From Borrelia turcica IST7 (GTDB taxonomy: Bacteria > Spirochaetota > Spirochaetia > Borreliales > Borreliaceae): a stretch of 64,000 nucleotides of DNA. This document shows, piece by piece, positions 1 through 7,615 of this stretch; the stretch's first letter is position 1; each line of letters begins with the position of its first letter. The position numbers and the translations under genes were made by a program. The stretch covers positions 496,001 through 560,000 of the forward strand of contig NZ_CP028884.1 of the NCBI RefSeq assembly GCF_003606285.1, read 5' to 3'. The notes under the pieces are model-generated. The model had not been told where the DNA came from. It saw only the letters and a program-made list of their open reading frames with translations, and searched no databases.

Positions 1-270
1 TGGTCTATGTTCTTTTATTAAGTTGCATTCTAAAAGTAAAGCCTCATATTCACTATTTGTAGTAATTATTTCTATATTTTCTACATTTCTCATTAATATT
101 TTTGTTTTGTGTCCAATTCTTTCTAAAAAATAACTTTTTACTCTTGCTCTTAAATTTTTTGCTTTTCCAATGTACAATATTTTGTTAGACTTAGAGCACA
201 TCTTATAGCATCCACTAGTAGTTGGAAAATCTTGTACTTTTTGATACAAGTATTGCAAATGTTCTCTCAT
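1..270 (-). CDS. uvrC: UvrC, excinuclease ABC subunit C (N-terminal part only)
   Basis: Ninety codons are present from an ATG at 268-270; the gene runs off the left edge. UvrC makes the dual incisions in nucleotide excision repair. The visible part is the N-terminal GIY-YIG nuclease domain: TSGCYKM (residues about 18-24), [18 protein letters not shown], a KT pair, and [17 protein letters not shown]. The usual GIY reads GCY here; the catalytic Tyr and the YIG-K-A-x-N-L-R block are kept. It is transcribed away from the gene at 389, from a shared upstream region. Identity is safe despite the truncation. Confidence 0.93.
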   Translation of the reverse strand, partial: MREHLQYLYQKVQDFPTTSGCYKMCSKSNKILYIGKAKNLRARVKSYFLERIGHKTKILMRNVENIEIITTNSEYEALLLECNLIKEHRP

Positions 271-289
271 GTTGTTCTATTGTTGCCTT

Positions 290-317
290 TTGAAATAATC
301 ATTTTTATTTTTATGAT
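290..317 (+). promoter_or_regulatory. Candidate sigma-70 promoter for the gene at 389
   Basis: TTGAAA at 290-295 and TATGAT at 312-317 are 16 bp apart. They lie about 70 bp upstream of the start codon at 389. Motif matching only; the region is so AT-rich that chance matches are common. Confidence 0.4.
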
Positions 318-332
318 ATAATATTATATCAT
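313..332. promoter_or_regulatory. 20-bp perfect palindrome with face-to-face -10 boxes
   Basis: The half-site ATGATATAAT is followed directly by its reverse complement. It gives a TATAAT on each strand (317-322 on plus, 323-328 on minus). It sits between uvrC (minus) and the gene at 389 (plus), so it could fire both ways or be a dyad operator. Similar symmetry is seen at 36860-36878 and 57463-57478. Confidence 0.5.
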
Positions 333-388
333 GTTTGAATAATTATAAGTGCTTTGTTTTTTTGTGTTTGAAAAGCTGAAGGTTTGTA

Positions 389-1906
389 ATGAGATTGATT
401 TTTACATTTTTGCTGTTTTTTTTATGTATTTATGGTGTCCTTGCACAGGAACTTAAGTTAATTCTTGATTCGAAAGATGGGTTTAAGTTTATTCAGGAAT
501 CTCATAATATTAGCTTTGAAAAGGATAGTAGGGGTATTCTTGGAATTTATTTGGATAGACATAAGGGTGTTCTAGATTTTAATAATATTGATTTGAGATT
601 GGAAATTGAGAAAGATAATCTTCTCAAAGATACTTCTTTAAATTATTTTGTTGACTCAAATAATGTGAAAATTTCAAATTCTTTTCATAATATTTCAGGC
701 AATTCTTTAATTTTTTATTCAAGTCGAAATACTGTTAAACTTAAGCCTCTAACGAAGAAGGCTTTTTTTTATTCAGGTAATGTAATTTCTGATTTTACTA
801 TTCAATTTTGGTTGTACCGTACGACTTCTGTTACTGGAGAAATGATTGTAAGTTGGAATGGATATAAAAATATTAAAGGTTCTTGGTTAGACCAGGCTAT
901 TCGATTGGAAAGTGAGGAAGGTACTTTTGTTTGGAGCTTTAACAATGTGTTTTTGGATGAAAAAGGAGAGCCTATTAAGGTTAAAATAAAAAGTGATGAT
1001 GATTTTGTACCTAAAGAGTGGCATTTGCATACTATAAGATATAAGCAGAAGGAAGGGTTGCTTGAATATTTAATAGATTCTAGACCACAAGCTATAGAGT
1101 ATATTACGAATGATAGAAAAGAGGGATCTGGTTATTTATTAAATATTGGTAATTTTATTGATTTTACTTTAGGGCAGTACTTTACGGGAGCTATTGAAAA
1201 TTTTGAAATTCATAAAAGTTTTGAGGAGGTGAGTAATGCCTTCTTCTCAAGAAATAAAGGATATATTATCACCGAGCCAATAAAATTATCTAAAGATTAC
1301 TCTCAAATTCTCTCTATTGATTTTGATAATACGAAGCCTAAAGACACAGAGATTGTTTATTATTATAGGCTAGATAATAAAGTGTTTTATGGAACAGATG
1401 AGAATGGAGAGATCAAAAAGAATTTGATGGGAGATTGGATTCATTTTGATCCTAAGGACGGATTTCCTAATTCTAATGTGTCAAAATATATACAACTTAA
1501 GGTTGAATTTTATCCAAATGGTAATCCTGTAGATAGCCCAGCTCTTTATAGTATGGTGATTGCTTATATTCCTGAGGCTGCTCCCTTTCCGCCTGTTATA
1601 ACAAAAGCCGTGCCGGGTTCGGGAGAGATATTTGTTGAATGGTTCCCTGTCATTAACAGTAACATTATGGGATATTATATTTATATTGGAGTTAGCCCTG
1701 GCAATTATCATGGTAAATCTGGAGGCGTTCTATCATCTCCTATTGATGTAGGTAATAAAACTTCTTTTAAAATTACAGGTCTTGAGGATGGAAGACTTTA
1801 TTATATTAGTATTGCTTCTTATAATTTAGATAAGAGTGTAAATGAAACTTCTTTTTCAAAAGAAATTTCCGTAAGACCCATGGAGATATTTAAAAAATAT
1901 GAATAA
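389..1906 (+). CDS. Secreted protein with LamG-like and fibronectin type III domains
   Basis: This 505-residue protein begins with a Sec signal peptide (hydrophobic residues 3-17, then AQE). Residues about 125-280 resemble a concanavalin A-like (LamG) jelly roll: SDFTIQFWLYRT, EWHLHTIRYK and YLLNIGNF blocks. Residues about 400-500 read as a fibronectin type III domain: PFPPVITKAVPGSGEIFVEW, GYYIYIGVSPGNY, GLEDGRLYYISIASYN. No lipobox cysteine is visible, so it should be periplasmic or exported. An AAGGT-like ribosome site precedes the ATG. It overlaps the next gene by 8 nt, implying translational coupling. The ligand is unknown; both folds commonly bind carbohydrate or protein. Confidence 0.85.
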   Translation: MRLIFTFLLFFLCIYGVLAQELKLILDSKDGFKFIQESHNISFEKDSRGILGIYLDRHKGVLDFNNIDLRLEIEKDNLLKDTSLNYFVDSNNVKISNSFHNISGNSLIFYSSRNTVKLKPLTKKAFFYSGNVISDFTIQFWLYRTTSVTGEMIVSWNGYKNIKGSWLDQAIRLESEEGTFVWSFNNVFLDEKGEPIKVKIKSDDDFVPKEWHLHTIRYKQKEGLLEYLIDSRPQAIEYITNDRKEGSGYLLNIGNFIDFTLGQYFTGAIENFEIHKSFEEVSNAFFSRNKGYIITEPIKLSKDYSQILSIDFDNTKPKDTEIVYYYRLDNKVFYGTDENGEIKKNLMGDWIHFDPKDGFPNSNVSKYIQLKVEFYPNGNPVDSPALYSMVIAYIPEAAPFPPVITKAVPGSGEIFVEWFPVINSNIMGYYIYIGVSPGNYHGKSGGVLSSPIDVGNKTSFKITGLEDGRLYYISIASYNLDKSVNETSFSKEISVRPMEIFKKYE

Positions 1907-3206
1907 TGTCAGTTTTGAAAAAGCATTAGAACTTTATAAGAAAAGCGATTTTAAAAATGCTCTTCTTCATTTAGATGTTTTTGATGATAATTTTGATTCT
2001 CTATCTCTTAAAGCTTTAATTTACTTCAGGCTTAAAGATTATAAGGCACTCTTATATATTCTAAATACTTATCCTATTTTGAGTGAGTATAGATTTTTAA
2101 TTAATCTTGTAAATTACGGTAAATTTGAAGACAGAATAAATGAATTAAGTTATTTTGAAAATTATAATCTTGGTATTTTTTATTTTGGACTAAAAGAATA
2201 TGAGAATTCTTTGAATTGTTTTTTAAAGGCTAGCGAACAAAATACTAGTTTTATTCAGGCTGTTAATAATGCTGCTGTTTTGCTTGAAATGTTAAACAGA
2301 AGAGAAGAAGCTAATCATATCATTCTTAAGGCTAGCGATATAGATAAAAATAATCCTCTTGTTAAATTAAATAGTTGGTTTTTGAAAAATAATTGTATAT
2401 TTGATGACGTAAAGCCTTTGGAAATAGATGAGAGTTTTTATGGGGCTAATCTTGCTCTTGTTGTTAATTATTTGATGTATTATCTCTATTCTATGGGAGA
2501 GATAAGTAATGCGGTTAAGCTTTCCGAGAGGTTTTTAACAGATTCTAGTTATTCTAAATATATTTGGCATAATAGAGCCACTATTTTGCATAAAATAGGA
2601 AATATGACGCAGGCTACTAAATCTTATGTAAGTGCTATTTTAAGCTTTCCTAATGTGTACACAATATATAATATGCATATTGCTACGGTAGAACTTTTAA
2701 ATTTTTCTCCTAAAAAAGCTATTGAAAGAATGATTCTAGATTATCCCGATATGGATTTGATTTGTTTTTATGCTTTTTTATTTTTTTTAAGGAATCGTGA
2801 CCTTGAAGACGCATATTTTTATATGAAAAAGCTTTGCGAACTTAAGTCAGACACTTATTCTGAACTTTTAAAGTTACTTGAGGCTAGGGAAGATATTTTA
2901 ATTGAAGAACTTTTAGAAGAGTTTGCAATAGTGTTAAAGGGAAATTGGATATTAGAATATTTGTTTTTTATTGATAATTCTTTAAATTTAAAAGATCCTG
3001 TATTTTTGTTTGATTATGATATTAGACTTTGTCCTTATATTTGGAAAATTAAAGATGAGCATATTGAGCTTAGGATTAACAATAATGAGATTTCTATTAC
3101 TAGAGAAATTTTGTTAAATGAGCTTAGGAATATTAAAATGGATGTTTCAGTTAGGGAGATTAAGGATTTAATTGATGCTTATAGGGATTTTAGGATCAAT
3201 TGTTAA
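1899..3206 (+). CDS. TPR-repeat protein of unknown function
   Basis: This 435-residue protein has several helical tetratricopeptide-like repeats: FEKALELYKKSDFKNALLHLD (split over residues 5-25), NYNLGIFYFGLKEYENSLNC, VNNAAVLLEMLNRREEANHI and a further copy near IWHNRATILHKIGNMTQATK. No signal peptide or membrane segment is seen, so it is probably cytoplasmic. TPR arrays are protein-binding scaffolds. The start overlaps the end of the LamG/FN3 gene, so the two are one operon and may act together. The C-terminal 100 residues are not recognisable. Function not assigned. Confidence 0.85.
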   Translation: MNNVSFEKALELYKKSDFKNALLHLDVFDDNFDSLSLKALIYFRLKDYKALLYILNTYPILSEYRFLINLVNYGKFEDRINELSYFENYNLGIFYFGLKEYENSLNCFLKASEQNTSFIQAVNNAAVLLEMLNRREEANHIILKASDIDKNNPLVKLNSWFLKNNCIFDDVKPLEIDESFYGANLALVVNYLMYYLYSMGEISNAVKLSERFLTDSSYSKYIWHNRATILHKIGNMTQATKSYVSAILSFPNVYTIYNMHIATVELLNFSPKKAIERMILDYPDMDLICFYAFLFFLRNRDLEDAYFYMKKLCELKSDTYSELLKLLEAREDILIEELLEEFAIVLKGNWILEYLFFIDNSLNLKDPVFLFDYDIRLCPYIWKIKDEHIELRINNNEISITREILLNELRNIKMDVSVREIKDLIDAYRDFRINC

Positions 3207-3226
3207 TGAGGGTGTTTTGTTATTTA

Positions 3227-3255
3227 TTGACAATGTGATGTGTCTAATATAATAT
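3227..3255 (+). promoter_or_regulatory. Promoter of tRNA-Ser(GCU)
   Basis: A perfect TTGACA at 3227-3232 is followed by TAATAT at 3250-3255 (17 bp spacer) or, overlapping it, TATAAT at 3248-3253 (15 bp). The predicted start is about 10 nt before the tRNA at 3273. It is one of the best consensus promoters in the window, as expected for stable RNA. Confidence 0.75.
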
Positions 3256-3272
3256 TTACTAGTATGTTGTAA

Positions 3273-3361
3273 GGAGAGATGCCAGAGTGGCCGAATGGGG
3301 CTTCCTGCTAAGAAGTTGTCCTTTTAAAAGGGGACCATGGGTTCGAATCCCATTCTCTCCG
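3273..3361 (+). tRNA. tRNA-Ser(GCU)
   Basis: This is an 89-nt class II tRNA. The acceptor GGAGAGA pairs with TCTCTCC at 3354-3360, G3361 is the discriminator, and the T arm carries GGTTCGAATCC. The anticodon loop CTGCTAA gives GCU, reading AGC and AGU. A long variable arm (gttgtccttttaaaaggggac) supports serine. CCA is not encoded. Confidence 0.95.
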
Positions 3362-3386
3362 TAGGGATTCTCGTTAAATATTTATA

Positions 3387-3416
3387 TTGACAAGAATTTC
3401 TTTAATTTATTAAAAT
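3387..3416 (+). promoter_or_regulatory. Promoter of tRNA-Ser(UGA)
   Basis: TTGACA at 3387-3392 and TAAAAT at 3411-3416 are 18 bp apart. They place a start a few nucleotides before the tRNA at 3428. The second tRNA therefore has its own promoter although the first ends only 66 nt upstream. Confidence 0.6.
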
Positions 3417-3427
3417 TGTAGTGATTT

Positions 3428-3514
3428 GGAGAGGTGGCAGAGTGGTTGAATGCTACGGTCTTGAAAACCGTCGTAGGTGTAAGCCTACCGTGAGTTCGAA
3501 TCTCACCCTCTCCG
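3428..3514 (+). tRNA. tRNA-Ser(UGA)
   Basis: This is an 87-nt class II tRNA with acceptor GGAGAGG pairing with CCTCTCC and discriminator G3514. The anticodon loop CTTGAAA gives UGA, reading UCN codons by wobble. The long variable arm (tcgtaggtgtaagcctacc) and GAGTTCGAATCTC T arm fit tRNA-Ser. CCA is not encoded. Confidence 0.95.
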
Positions 3515-3548
3515 TAATTAATTATTCTTAAGAACAGGGATGAATTAA

Positions 3549-4235
3549 CTAGTCCTCACTGTTTTTAGCAACTGGGAATGTAAATTCAACTTTTCCATTT
3601 GCATGATTACTTATCATAAGTGGATCATAGAAGAATATTACATTGTTATTTTTAAAGTAATATTTATGTTTGTTAAAAATCTCTTCAAATTTATTTTCAA
3701 ATAAATCATGATTCATATCAAATGTCATGAATTCTTTAAATTCTTTTTTCGCTTGTTCTCTTAGTACTTGTATTAAGGAATCTAATTGATCTTTTGAAAT
3801 TATATCTGAAATTTTTATTATTTCGTTTCCCTTAAGATTGATGGGATAATATGTTGTAAACCCATTTGCACCTCCTTCTGTTGTGTATTCTGAGTATAGA
3901 ATAGATGTGATTTTAAGGTCTTCGTTTGTAAATATTTCAAAACCAGAATAATAAAAATATTCATGCTTATATTCTTTTGGCTTTGTTTTTTCTAATTTTT
4001 CGGTTTCGTTATGCATTTTCCATTTTTGTATAAGATCTTCAAATCCAAATTCTATTCCCGATACAATTGGAATTTTGGCATCTATGTGAAAGATGTTATT
4101 GTTTTTATAAGTACCGGTTTCTTTTATGATTTTTGTTTCAATGTTGATATCAGATTTTTCTGTATTTTCCTCAGATTTTGAACAAGAGATAATTAATAGA
4201 AGTATTGCCATTATAATTGGAAATTTTTTTGTCAT
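3549..4235 (-). CDS. Lipoprotein with a DUF3298/RsiV-PdaC-like domain
   Basis: This 228-residue protein opens with a lipoprotein signal (MTKKF, hydrophobic stretch, lipobox LIISC with Cys18) followed by a charged tether. The body matches the DUF4163/DUF3298 pattern: SEYTTEGGANGFTTYYPINL, then GNEIIKISDIIS and DQLDSLIQVLREQAKKEF. This family includes the outer domains of RsiV and the deacetylase PdaC, but no deacetylase part is here. An AAGGAG ribosome site lies 8 nt before the ATG. The gene lies opposite to, and between, two tRNA pairs. Anchoring in a membrane is likely; the function is unknown. Confidence 0.82.
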   Translation of the reverse strand: MTKKFPIIMAILLLIISCSKSEENTEKSDINIETKIIKETGTYKNNNIFHIDAKIPIVSGIEFGFEDLIQKWKMHNETEKLEKTKPKEYKHEYFYYSGFEIFTNEDLKITSILYSEYTTEGGANGFTTYYPINLKGNEIIKISDIISKDQLDSLIQVLREQAKKEFKEFMTFDMNHDLFENKFEEIFNKHKYYFKNNNVIFFYDPLMISNHANGKVEFTFPVAKNSED

Positions 4236-4313
4236 TTACTACTCCTTTTGTAAATGATTTTATTTTAAATTATTTGGTATTGAAAAATATGTTTTGACTA
4301 TGCGCTTTATAAG

Positions 4314-4359
4314 TTAAGTTTATTGTAATAAATAATGTTTTTTATTACAATAAACTTAA
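4314..4359. repeat. 19-bp perfect inverted repeat (hairpin)
   Basis: The arm TTAAGTTTATTGTAATAAA (4314-4332) is repeated as its exact reverse complement at 4341-4359, around an 8-nt loop. It lies between the divergent lipoprotein gene and tRNA-Arg, 9 nt before the tRNA. No T-run follows on either strand, so it does not look like a simple terminator. It could be an operator, a processing signal or a promoter element. Confidence 0.85.
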
Positions 4360-4368
4360 ATATTATTT

Positions 4369-4442
4369 GTGCCCATAGCTCAGCTGGATAGAGCGTTAGA
4401 TTGCGGTTCTGAAGGTCAGAGGTTCAAATCCTCTTGGGCACG
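4369..4442 (+). tRNA. tRNA-Arg(GCG)
   Basis: This is a 74-nt tRNA with acceptor GTGCCCA/TGGGCAC and discriminator G. The D arm is GCTC/GAGC, the anticodon stem TTAGA/TCTGA and the T stem AGAGG/CCTCT. The seven-base loop TTGCGGT places GCG at positions 34-36, so it reads CGC and CGU. Most bacteria use an ACG tRNA whose A34 is edited to inosine. CCA is not encoded. It ends 15 nt before the next tRNA. Confidence 0.9.
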
Positions 4443-4457
4443 GAAGTTGTTGAATTT

Positions 4458-4544
4458 GGAGAGATGGCCGAGTGGCTGAAGGCGCACGCTTGGAAAGCGT
4501 GTATACATGAGAGTGTATCATGGGTTCGAATCCCATTCTCTCCG
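4458..4544 (+). tRNA. tRNA-Ser(GGA)
   Basis: This is an 87-nt class II tRNA with acceptor GGAGAGA/TCTCTCC and discriminator G4544. The anticodon loop TTGGAAA gives GGA, reading UCC and UCU. It has a long variable arm (gtatacatgagagtgtatc). It sits 15 nt after tRNA-Arg and 3 nt before the SRP RNA, so the three should be cut from one transcript. Confidence 0.95.
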
Positions 4545-4547
4545 GTT

Positions 4548-4640
4548 CCTAGGACCCGCACTATTAAGGATTGCCTAATCCCGTCAGGACTGGAAGGTAG
4601 CAGCGGTAAGTAATTACTTAGTGAGTGCGTAAGTCTTAGG
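4548..4640 (+). ncRNA. ffs: Signal recognition particle RNA (4.5S, bacterial small type)
   Basis: The conserved domain IV tetraloop region GTCAGGACTGGAAGG and the following TAGCAGCGG match bacterial SRP RNA (E. coli: GUCAGGUCCGGAAGGAAGCAGCC). The ends close as a long stem: CCTAGGAC at 4548-4555 pairs with GTCTTAGG at 4633-4640 with one G-U pair. The RNA binds Ffh and targets membrane proteins. Exact ends are estimated from the stem. The order tRNA-Ser, SRP RNA, dnaX, ybaB, recR is also that of Bacillus subtilis. Confidence 0.93.
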
Positions 4641-4699
4641 TTTAGTTATTCTATGTAGGTATGTGTTCTTTAACATTTAGGGAATTGTTGGCAGTGTAT

Positions 4700-4705
4700 T
4701 ATAAT
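4700..4705 (+). promoter_or_regulatory. Candidate -10 box ahead of dnaX
   Basis: A perfect TATAAT lies 93 bp upstream of the dnaX start, after the SRP RNA. No good -35 is seen at the right distance (TTAGGG at 4677-4682 is poor). It would let dnaX-ebfC-recR be expressed apart from the stable RNAs. Confidence 0.35.
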
Positions 4706-4797
4706 ATGCGAAGAGTAATCTTTTTGTATTTAATGGCTTTTGTGTTGTAACATCTAAGGTTTTAGTTAAGATTTTTGTTTGTGTATGGAGAAATGAG

Positions 4798-6423
4798 ATG
4801 ATATCTTCAAGAGGTACTGCCATTAAGAGACGTCCTAGAGATTTTAATTCTCTTGAGGGACAAGATTTTGTTGTTGAAACCTTAAAACATTCAATAGAGA
4901 AAAATAAGATAGCGAATGCTTATATATTTTCAGGACCAAGAGGTGTTGGTAAGACTTCTTCTGCAAGAGCTTTTGCTAGGTGCTTAAATTGTAAATCAGG
5001 CCCAACGATTACTCCTTGTGGGGTATGTACCAGTTGTAAATCTATTGATAATGATAATAGTCTTGATATTATTGAAATAGATGGTGCTTCCAATACTTCT
5101 GTGCAGGATGTTAGACAAATTAAGGAAGAAATAATGTTTCCTCCTGCTAGTTCAAGGTATAGAATTTATATTATTGATGAAGTACATATGCTTTCAAATT
5201 CTGCCTTTAATGCGCTTTTAAAGACAATTGAAGAACCTCCTAGTTATATTGTTTTTATTTTTGCCACTACAGAAGTACATAAACTTCCCGATACAATAAA
5301 GAGTAGATGTCAACATTTTAATTTTAGACTTTTACCTTTAAATAAGATTTATGAGATGTTAAAGCAGATTTGCCTTGAAGATAATATTAAATATGAGGAT
5401 GAAGCATTAAAATGGATTTCTTATAAGAGTGGAGGAAGTGTAAGAGATTCTTATACTCTTTTTGATCAAATTGTTTCTTTTAGTAATTCTGACATCAAAC
5501 TTGAACAAATAAAAACTAAGATGGGATTGACTAGTGACGAGTTTTTAGAAAAAATGGCATTAAGTATCCTTGATGAAGATTTAAAAGAATTAATTCATGT
5601 TCTAGATGCTTCTTTTTTGACAGGAATTTCATGTGAACAATTTCTTCTTGATGCGATTGAGTTTTTTAGAGAAATATTATTTTTAAAATTAGATATTAAA
5701 AATCTTACTTTTGTTGGGGTTAAATCTGAGAGTCTAAGAGAAAAATTATTGAGTTTTGATTTAAATCATGTCGAGAGAAGTATTAGTATATTGCTTGAAA
5801 CTTATAGGGATTTACAGTTTTCAGTAAATCCTAAATATGAACTTGAAATTAATTTCATTAAAATACTTAGACTTAAAGATTATATTCCAAATCATATTTT
5901 AATTAAGCAGATACAAAATATTGAAGATAGGGTATACAGTGAGGTTGGGTTTAGTGTAGATGATATTGACTTAAATCCAGAAGTAGAAAACATTGCTTCA
6001 ATGGAAGTTGATTTAGATAAAAGTGAACCTATTTCTTTGGAAACTGAAGTTGAGCCTTCTGAAAATTTAGATTCTGATGAGATTGATGAGATTTTTATAG
6101 AGACAAAAGATGGCTTTAATAAGTTAGAAGAGAGTGATAAAATTAAAGAAAGGTTTATTTATTTTGTATCTAAGTATGTACAAACCTTGGTATATTCTGG
6201 AGAGGTTGTGATTGAAAATGGCATACTTTATTATAAGGTTTTTAGTGTATTTGAGTATAATCAGCTTAAGGTTTATCAAAATGACATAAAGACTGAGTTT
6301 GGTAAGGAATTTCCTAAATTAGGGGTTGTATTTCAGAACCATTTTAAGGATAGTGATGATGAATTTGAAAGTGAAGTTATGAAAATTAAAAACATTTTTG
6401 GAGCAATTGAGGTAAAGGAGTAA
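4798..6423 (+). CDS. dnaX: DNA polymerase III subunit tau/gamma
   Basis: This 541-residue clamp-loader ATPase has Walker A GPRGVGKT (46-53), a zinc site C65-C74-C77-C80, Walker B YIIDEVHML (about 120-128) and the sensor/finger motif IKSRCQHFNFR. The C-terminal third is acidic and family-specific, as expected for tau, which contacts polymerase and helicase. GGAG lies 7 nt before the ATG. I saw no clear slippery heptamer for making a short gamma form. It heads the dnaX-ebfC-recR group with gaps of 3 nt. Confidence 0.96.
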   Translation: MISSRGTAIKRRPRDFNSLEGQDFVVETLKHSIEKNKIANAYIFSGPRGVGKTSSARAFARCLNCKSGPTITPCGVCTSCKSIDNDNSLDIIEIDGASNTSVQDVRQIKEEIMFPPASSRYRIYIIDEVHMLSNSAFNALLKTIEEPPSYIVFIFATTEVHKLPDTIKSRCQHFNFRLLPLNKIYEMLKQICLEDNIKYEDEALKWISYKSGGSVRDSYTLFDQIVSFSNSDIKLEQIKTKMGLTSDEFLEKMALSILDEDLKELIHVLDASFLTGISCEQFLLDAIEFFREILFLKLDIKNLTFVGVKSESLREKLLSFDLNHVERSISILLETYRDLQFSVNPKYELEINFIKILRLKDYIPNHILIKQIQNIEDRVYSEVGFSVDDIDLNPEVENIASMEVDLDKSEPISLETEVEPSENLDSDEIDEIFIETKDGFNKLEESDKIKERFIYFVSKYVQTLVYSGEVVIENGILYYKVFSVFEYNQLKVYQNDIKTEFGKEFPKLGVVFQNHFKDSDDEFESEVMKIKNIFGAIEVKE

Positions 6424-6426
6424 AAT

Positions 6427-6726
6427 GTGGCAGTGGGTCCTCTAGATTTTTTAAAAAATATGTCAAACCTTAAAGACAATGTTGAGAATATTAAAAAGGA
6501 GATATCTCAAATTAGTGTTTATGGTAGGGTAGGGAGTGATGTTGTTATTGTTGAGATGAACGGAGAGTTTATTGTTAAAAAGGTTACAATTAAGGAAGAA
6601 TTTTTTAGTGACCTAGACAATGAAGCTCTTGAACATATGATAAAAGCGGCTTTTAATGATGCTATTTCTAAGGTTAAAGAAGAGATTAAAACAAAAACAA
6701 TGGACTCTATTCCATTTGGGATTTAA
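6427..6726 (+). CDS. ebfC: EbfC/YbaB family nucleoid-associated protein
   Basis: This 99-residue protein matches YbaB/EbfC: NMSNLKDNVENIKKEISQI coil, then VYGRVGSDVVIVEMNGEF and a C-terminal helical tail ending SIPFGI. In Borrelia burgdorferi the orthologue is a homodimeric DNA-binding protein that coats the chromosome and also touches erp operators (recalled knowledge). The start is the GTG at 6427, 3 nt after the dnaX stop, giving MAVGPLDFL; an ATG at 6425 is out of frame. It is translated as part of the dnaX unit. Confidence 0.93.
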   Translation: MAVGPLDFLKNMSNLKDNVENIKKEISQISVYGRVGSDVVIVEMNGEFIVKKVTIKEEFFSDLDNEALEHMIKAAFNDAISKVKEEIKTKTMDSIPFGI

Positions 6727-6729
6727 GAT

Positions 6730-7314
6730 TTGATTATAAAAGATTTAATTACTTTAATTTCTAAGTTGCCCGGCATAGGTAAAAAGACGGCAGTACGAAT
6801 GGTTTATGATATTTTATCTAATAATGAGGAATATGCAAAAAACCTTGGTCAAAGTTTAATTAATCTTCATTCTAAGATAAGAAAATGTAAGAATTGTTAC
6901 AATTTTACCGAGAAGGAATTTTGTGATATTTGTACAGATTTAAATAGAAATAAGGATTTAATTTGTGTCGTGGAAACACCACAAGATTTAGAAGTTATTG
7001 AATCTACTAAAGAGTATGATGGATTTTATTTTGTGCTACATGGGCATCTTGATCCTTTAAAAGATATTGGACCTAGTAGATTAAATCTTGATAAGCTAGC
7101 AGGATATGTTAAAGATCTTGGAGCTCGAGAAGTAATTGTTGCTACAGAATTTAGTATTGAGGGAGATGTAACGGCGAACTATATTAATAGTATTTTAAAG
7201 GATATAAAGGTTAATGTCACAAGAATAGCCTCTGGTCTTCCTGTTGGAGGAAGTATTAGTAGTGCAGATAAAATTACTACTCTTAGGGCTTTTCGTTTGA
7301 GACTTAAGATATAA
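6730..7314 (+). CDS. recR: Recombination mediator RecR
   Basis: This complete 194-residue RecR has a helix-hairpin-helix SKLPGIGKKTAVRM (11-24), a C4 zinc finger (C53, C56, C65, C68), a Toprim domain starting CVVETPQDLEVIES, and the C-terminal Walker-B-like block ASGLPVGGSISSADK. RecR with RecO or RecF loads RecA at gaps. The start is a TTG at 6730, three nucleotides after ebfC. No recO or recF is in this window. The reading frame is intact, so the protein should be functional. Confidence 0.94.
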   Translation: MIIKDLITLISKLPGIGKKTAVRMVYDILSNNEEYAKNLGQSLINLHSKIRKCKNCYNFTEKEFCDICTDLNRNKDLICVVETPQDLEVIESTKEYDGFYFVLHGHLDPLKDIGPSRLNLDKLAGYVKDLGAREVIVATEFSIEGDVTANYINSILKDIKVNVTRIASGLPVGGSISSADKITTLRAFRLRLKI

Positions 7315-7615
7315 AATTTGATAATTTCTTATTCAAAAAGATTTGCTAAGAGTTCTTTTATTAGTTTAATACTTAGCAAGGCATTGATTTTAGTTTAATT
7401 GTTTTAATTTATAGATTTTAAGAGTATGTTTCATATATGAGTTATATTTGTTTTATTGTAAGGTTTATTATTTAAAATATAATAGGGCATTTGGTATGTT
7501 ATTTTTCTATGTTATTAATTTTTATAGTTTATTCATTTTGAAATAGAATTTATTAATTAGATTAAATATAGCTTATAATTAACTTAATTTGTATTTTAAA
7601 AATAAGGAGGTTTTT
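7315..7615. other. Intergenic region between recR and ndk
   Basis: About 300 bp without a convincing gene. It holds an 8-bp inverted repeat TTGCTAAG (7343-7350) / CTTAGCAA (7372-7379) 30 bp after recR, which may end the dnaX unit although no T-run follows. A perfect TATAAT at 7574-7579, 37 bp before ndk, may be the ndk -10 box; its -35 is weak. Confidence 0.5.

Noticed and set aside
4314-4359. Rho-independent terminator of the lipoprotein or tRNA genes
   Set aside because: The hairpin is upstream of both start points and has no T-run on either side.
4798-6423. Programmed frameshift site in dnaX
   Set aside because: I saw no A-rich slippery heptamer followed by a stable stem at the expected place; tau alone is the safer call.
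7343-7379. Firm terminator after recR
   Set aside because: The 8-bp inverted repeat has a 21-nt loop and no T-run; kept only as a note in the gap entry.
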